A stretch of 6,217 bases of DNA from positions 1 through 6,217 of the forward strand of contig CADBSP010000145.1 in the NCBI GenBank assembly GCA_902797405.1, written 5' to 3'. The stretch is from an uncultured Eubacteriales bacterium (GTDB taxonomy: Bacteria > Bacillota > Clostridia > Peptostreptococcales > Anaerovoracaceae). The stretch's first letter is position 1. The number at the start of each line of letters is the position of its first letter. Below the pieces are notes generated by a model. That model ran no database searches. It was not told the origin of the DNA and worked only from the letters and a program-made list of their open reading frames with translations. Made by a program: the position numbers and the translations under genes. Below, piece by piece: positions 5,544 to 6,217 of the stretch.

Positions 5544-6188
5544 ATGATGGGTATGGAAATACAATTTGAACGAAACGCTCCGGAATTCTGGAAAAACATA
5601 TATTTAATAGGATATATGGGTGTTGGAAAAAGCAGTACAGCCAAGTGTTTAAGCGAAATCCTGGAAATGCCCGTGATTGAATTGGATCAGGTAATAGAAG
5701 ATTACTGCAAAAAAACGATACCTGAAATTTTTGATGATATTGGAGAAGAAGGCTTTCGCTCTTTGGAAACACTTCTTTTGGCAACATCTATAACCGGTAG
5801 CCATGTGCCTTACGATTTACTAAAGGGCGCTATATTTTCATGTGGCGGCGGAGTCCCTTTAAGCGATGTAAATGTAATTGCAATGCAAAACAGCGGAATC
5901 GTAGTTTGGCTCAATGCCAGTCCGGAGGAAGTATTTAAGCGTTTATCAAAGGAAAAACCTCTGGATAATTCCACCAATAATCCGGCAGAAAGCGACGGAG
6001 ACATTACCAATGGAAGACCACTACTTAGAGGAAAAATGAATCTCACCGACATACAGGAAATGATGGCTCTAAGAGAACCCTATTATGAAGACGCCGCAGA
6101 TTTGGAAGTATTTACAGATAAAAAAACACCGGCTGATGTTGCCGGTGAGATTGTCTTAGCTCTGGATTTAGCTCCAAATATTTCTTAA
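5544..6188 (+). CDS. aroK: Shikimate kinase
   Basis: The enzyme phosphorylates shikimate with ATP to shikimate 3-phosphate, step five of the chorismate pathway, as a small cytoplasmic P-loop kinase. Counting from the ATG at 5544 (214 residues), Walker A is GYMGVGKS (23-30). The shikimate-binding set is D48 in ELD, R72 in EGFRSLE, GGG 101-103 in SCGGGVP, and R177 in LREPYY. The LID arginine is R158 in RPLL. Every expected key residue is present. It is longer than the usual ~170 residues, partly through an acidic, Asn-rich insertion (about 139-157) just before the LID arginine. It also has a short N-terminal extension and a loop before the GGG motif. The start is uncertain: TTG 5517 and ATGs at 5544, 5547 and 5553 are all in frame, none has a good Shine-Dalgarno sequence, and the candidate promoter argues against the TTG. 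It diverges from aroE. Confidence 0.92.
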   Translation: MMGMEIQFERNAPEFWKNIYLIGYMGVGKSSTAKCLSEILEMPVIELDQVIEDYCKKTIPEIFDDIGEEGFRSLETLLLATSITGSHVPYDLLKGAIFSCGGGVPLSDVNVIAMQNSGIVVWLNASPEEVFKRLSKEKPLDNSTNNPAESDGDITNGRPLLRGKMNLTDIQEMMALREPYYEDAADLEVFTDKKTPADVAGEIVLALDLAPNIS

Positions 6189-6217
6189 TTACCTTCCAAT
6201 GCAGTATCTCTCACAGA

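Noticed and set aside
5453..5787. Minus-strand open frames over the start of aroK
   Set aside because: They are antisense to the P-loop region of aroK, with Cys/Phe/Pro-rich, non-protein-like translations.
6185..6217. End of a possible convergent minus-strand gene (reading VRDTALEGN, stop at 6185-6187)
   Set aside because: Only about ten codons are visible, and another frame is equally open over the same bases, so no call can be supported.

Overview
The window looks like the chromosome of a low-GC, Gram-positive Clostridia-type bacterium, plausibly Lachnospiraceae or a close relative. The grounds are AT-rich intergenic DNA, strong GGAGG-type ribosome binding sites, sigma-A-like promoters, U-tract hairpin terminators, and an EcsA-like ABC ATPase. 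The genus cannot be fixed from this sequence alone.

Left part (1 to about 4220, minus strand): one apparent four-gene operon. It starts at a very good promoter (TTGACA, 17 bp, TATAAA; 4192-4220). Its order is a two-TM SPFH/band-7 membrane protein (3041-4141), a small coiled-coil plus ribbon-helix-helix (Arc-like) protein (2698-2958), an EcsA-like ABC ATPase (1929-2633) and a 555-residue, duplicated, about 12-TM ABC permease (259-1926). A long hairpin at 2-85, with U-tracts on both strands, closes it. A second possible promoter precedes the ATPase. The ATPase and permease together make an exporter of unknown substrate. The SPFH protein probably acts as a membrane scaffold, and the RHH protein is the obvious candidate regulator. 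The -10 of the operon promoter sits inside a symmetric array of TGATAT half-sites with 11-bp phasing, the geometry expected for an Arc-type regulator. This operator/regulator/scaffold/exporter combination is the most interesting part of the window.

Middle and right part (4253-6188): two shikimate-pathway genes transcribed divergently from a 140-170 bp region. aroE (shikimate dehydrogenase, minus strand, 4336-5376) ends at a strong terminator (4253-4286). aroK (shikimate kinase, plus strand, about 5544-6188) runs to the right edge. AroE has an unusual 45-residue N-terminal extension. It also carries an in-frame hexanucleotide microsatellite encoding (Asp-Ile)6 at the hinge between its two domains. 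AroK has an acidic/Asn-rich insertion at its LID region. The SPFH protein has similar hydrophilic insertions.

The 170 bases between the left hairpin and the permease hold no convincing gene, only degenerate repeats of roughly 30-bp period. No tRNA, rRNA, IS element, CRISPR array or phage gene is visible.
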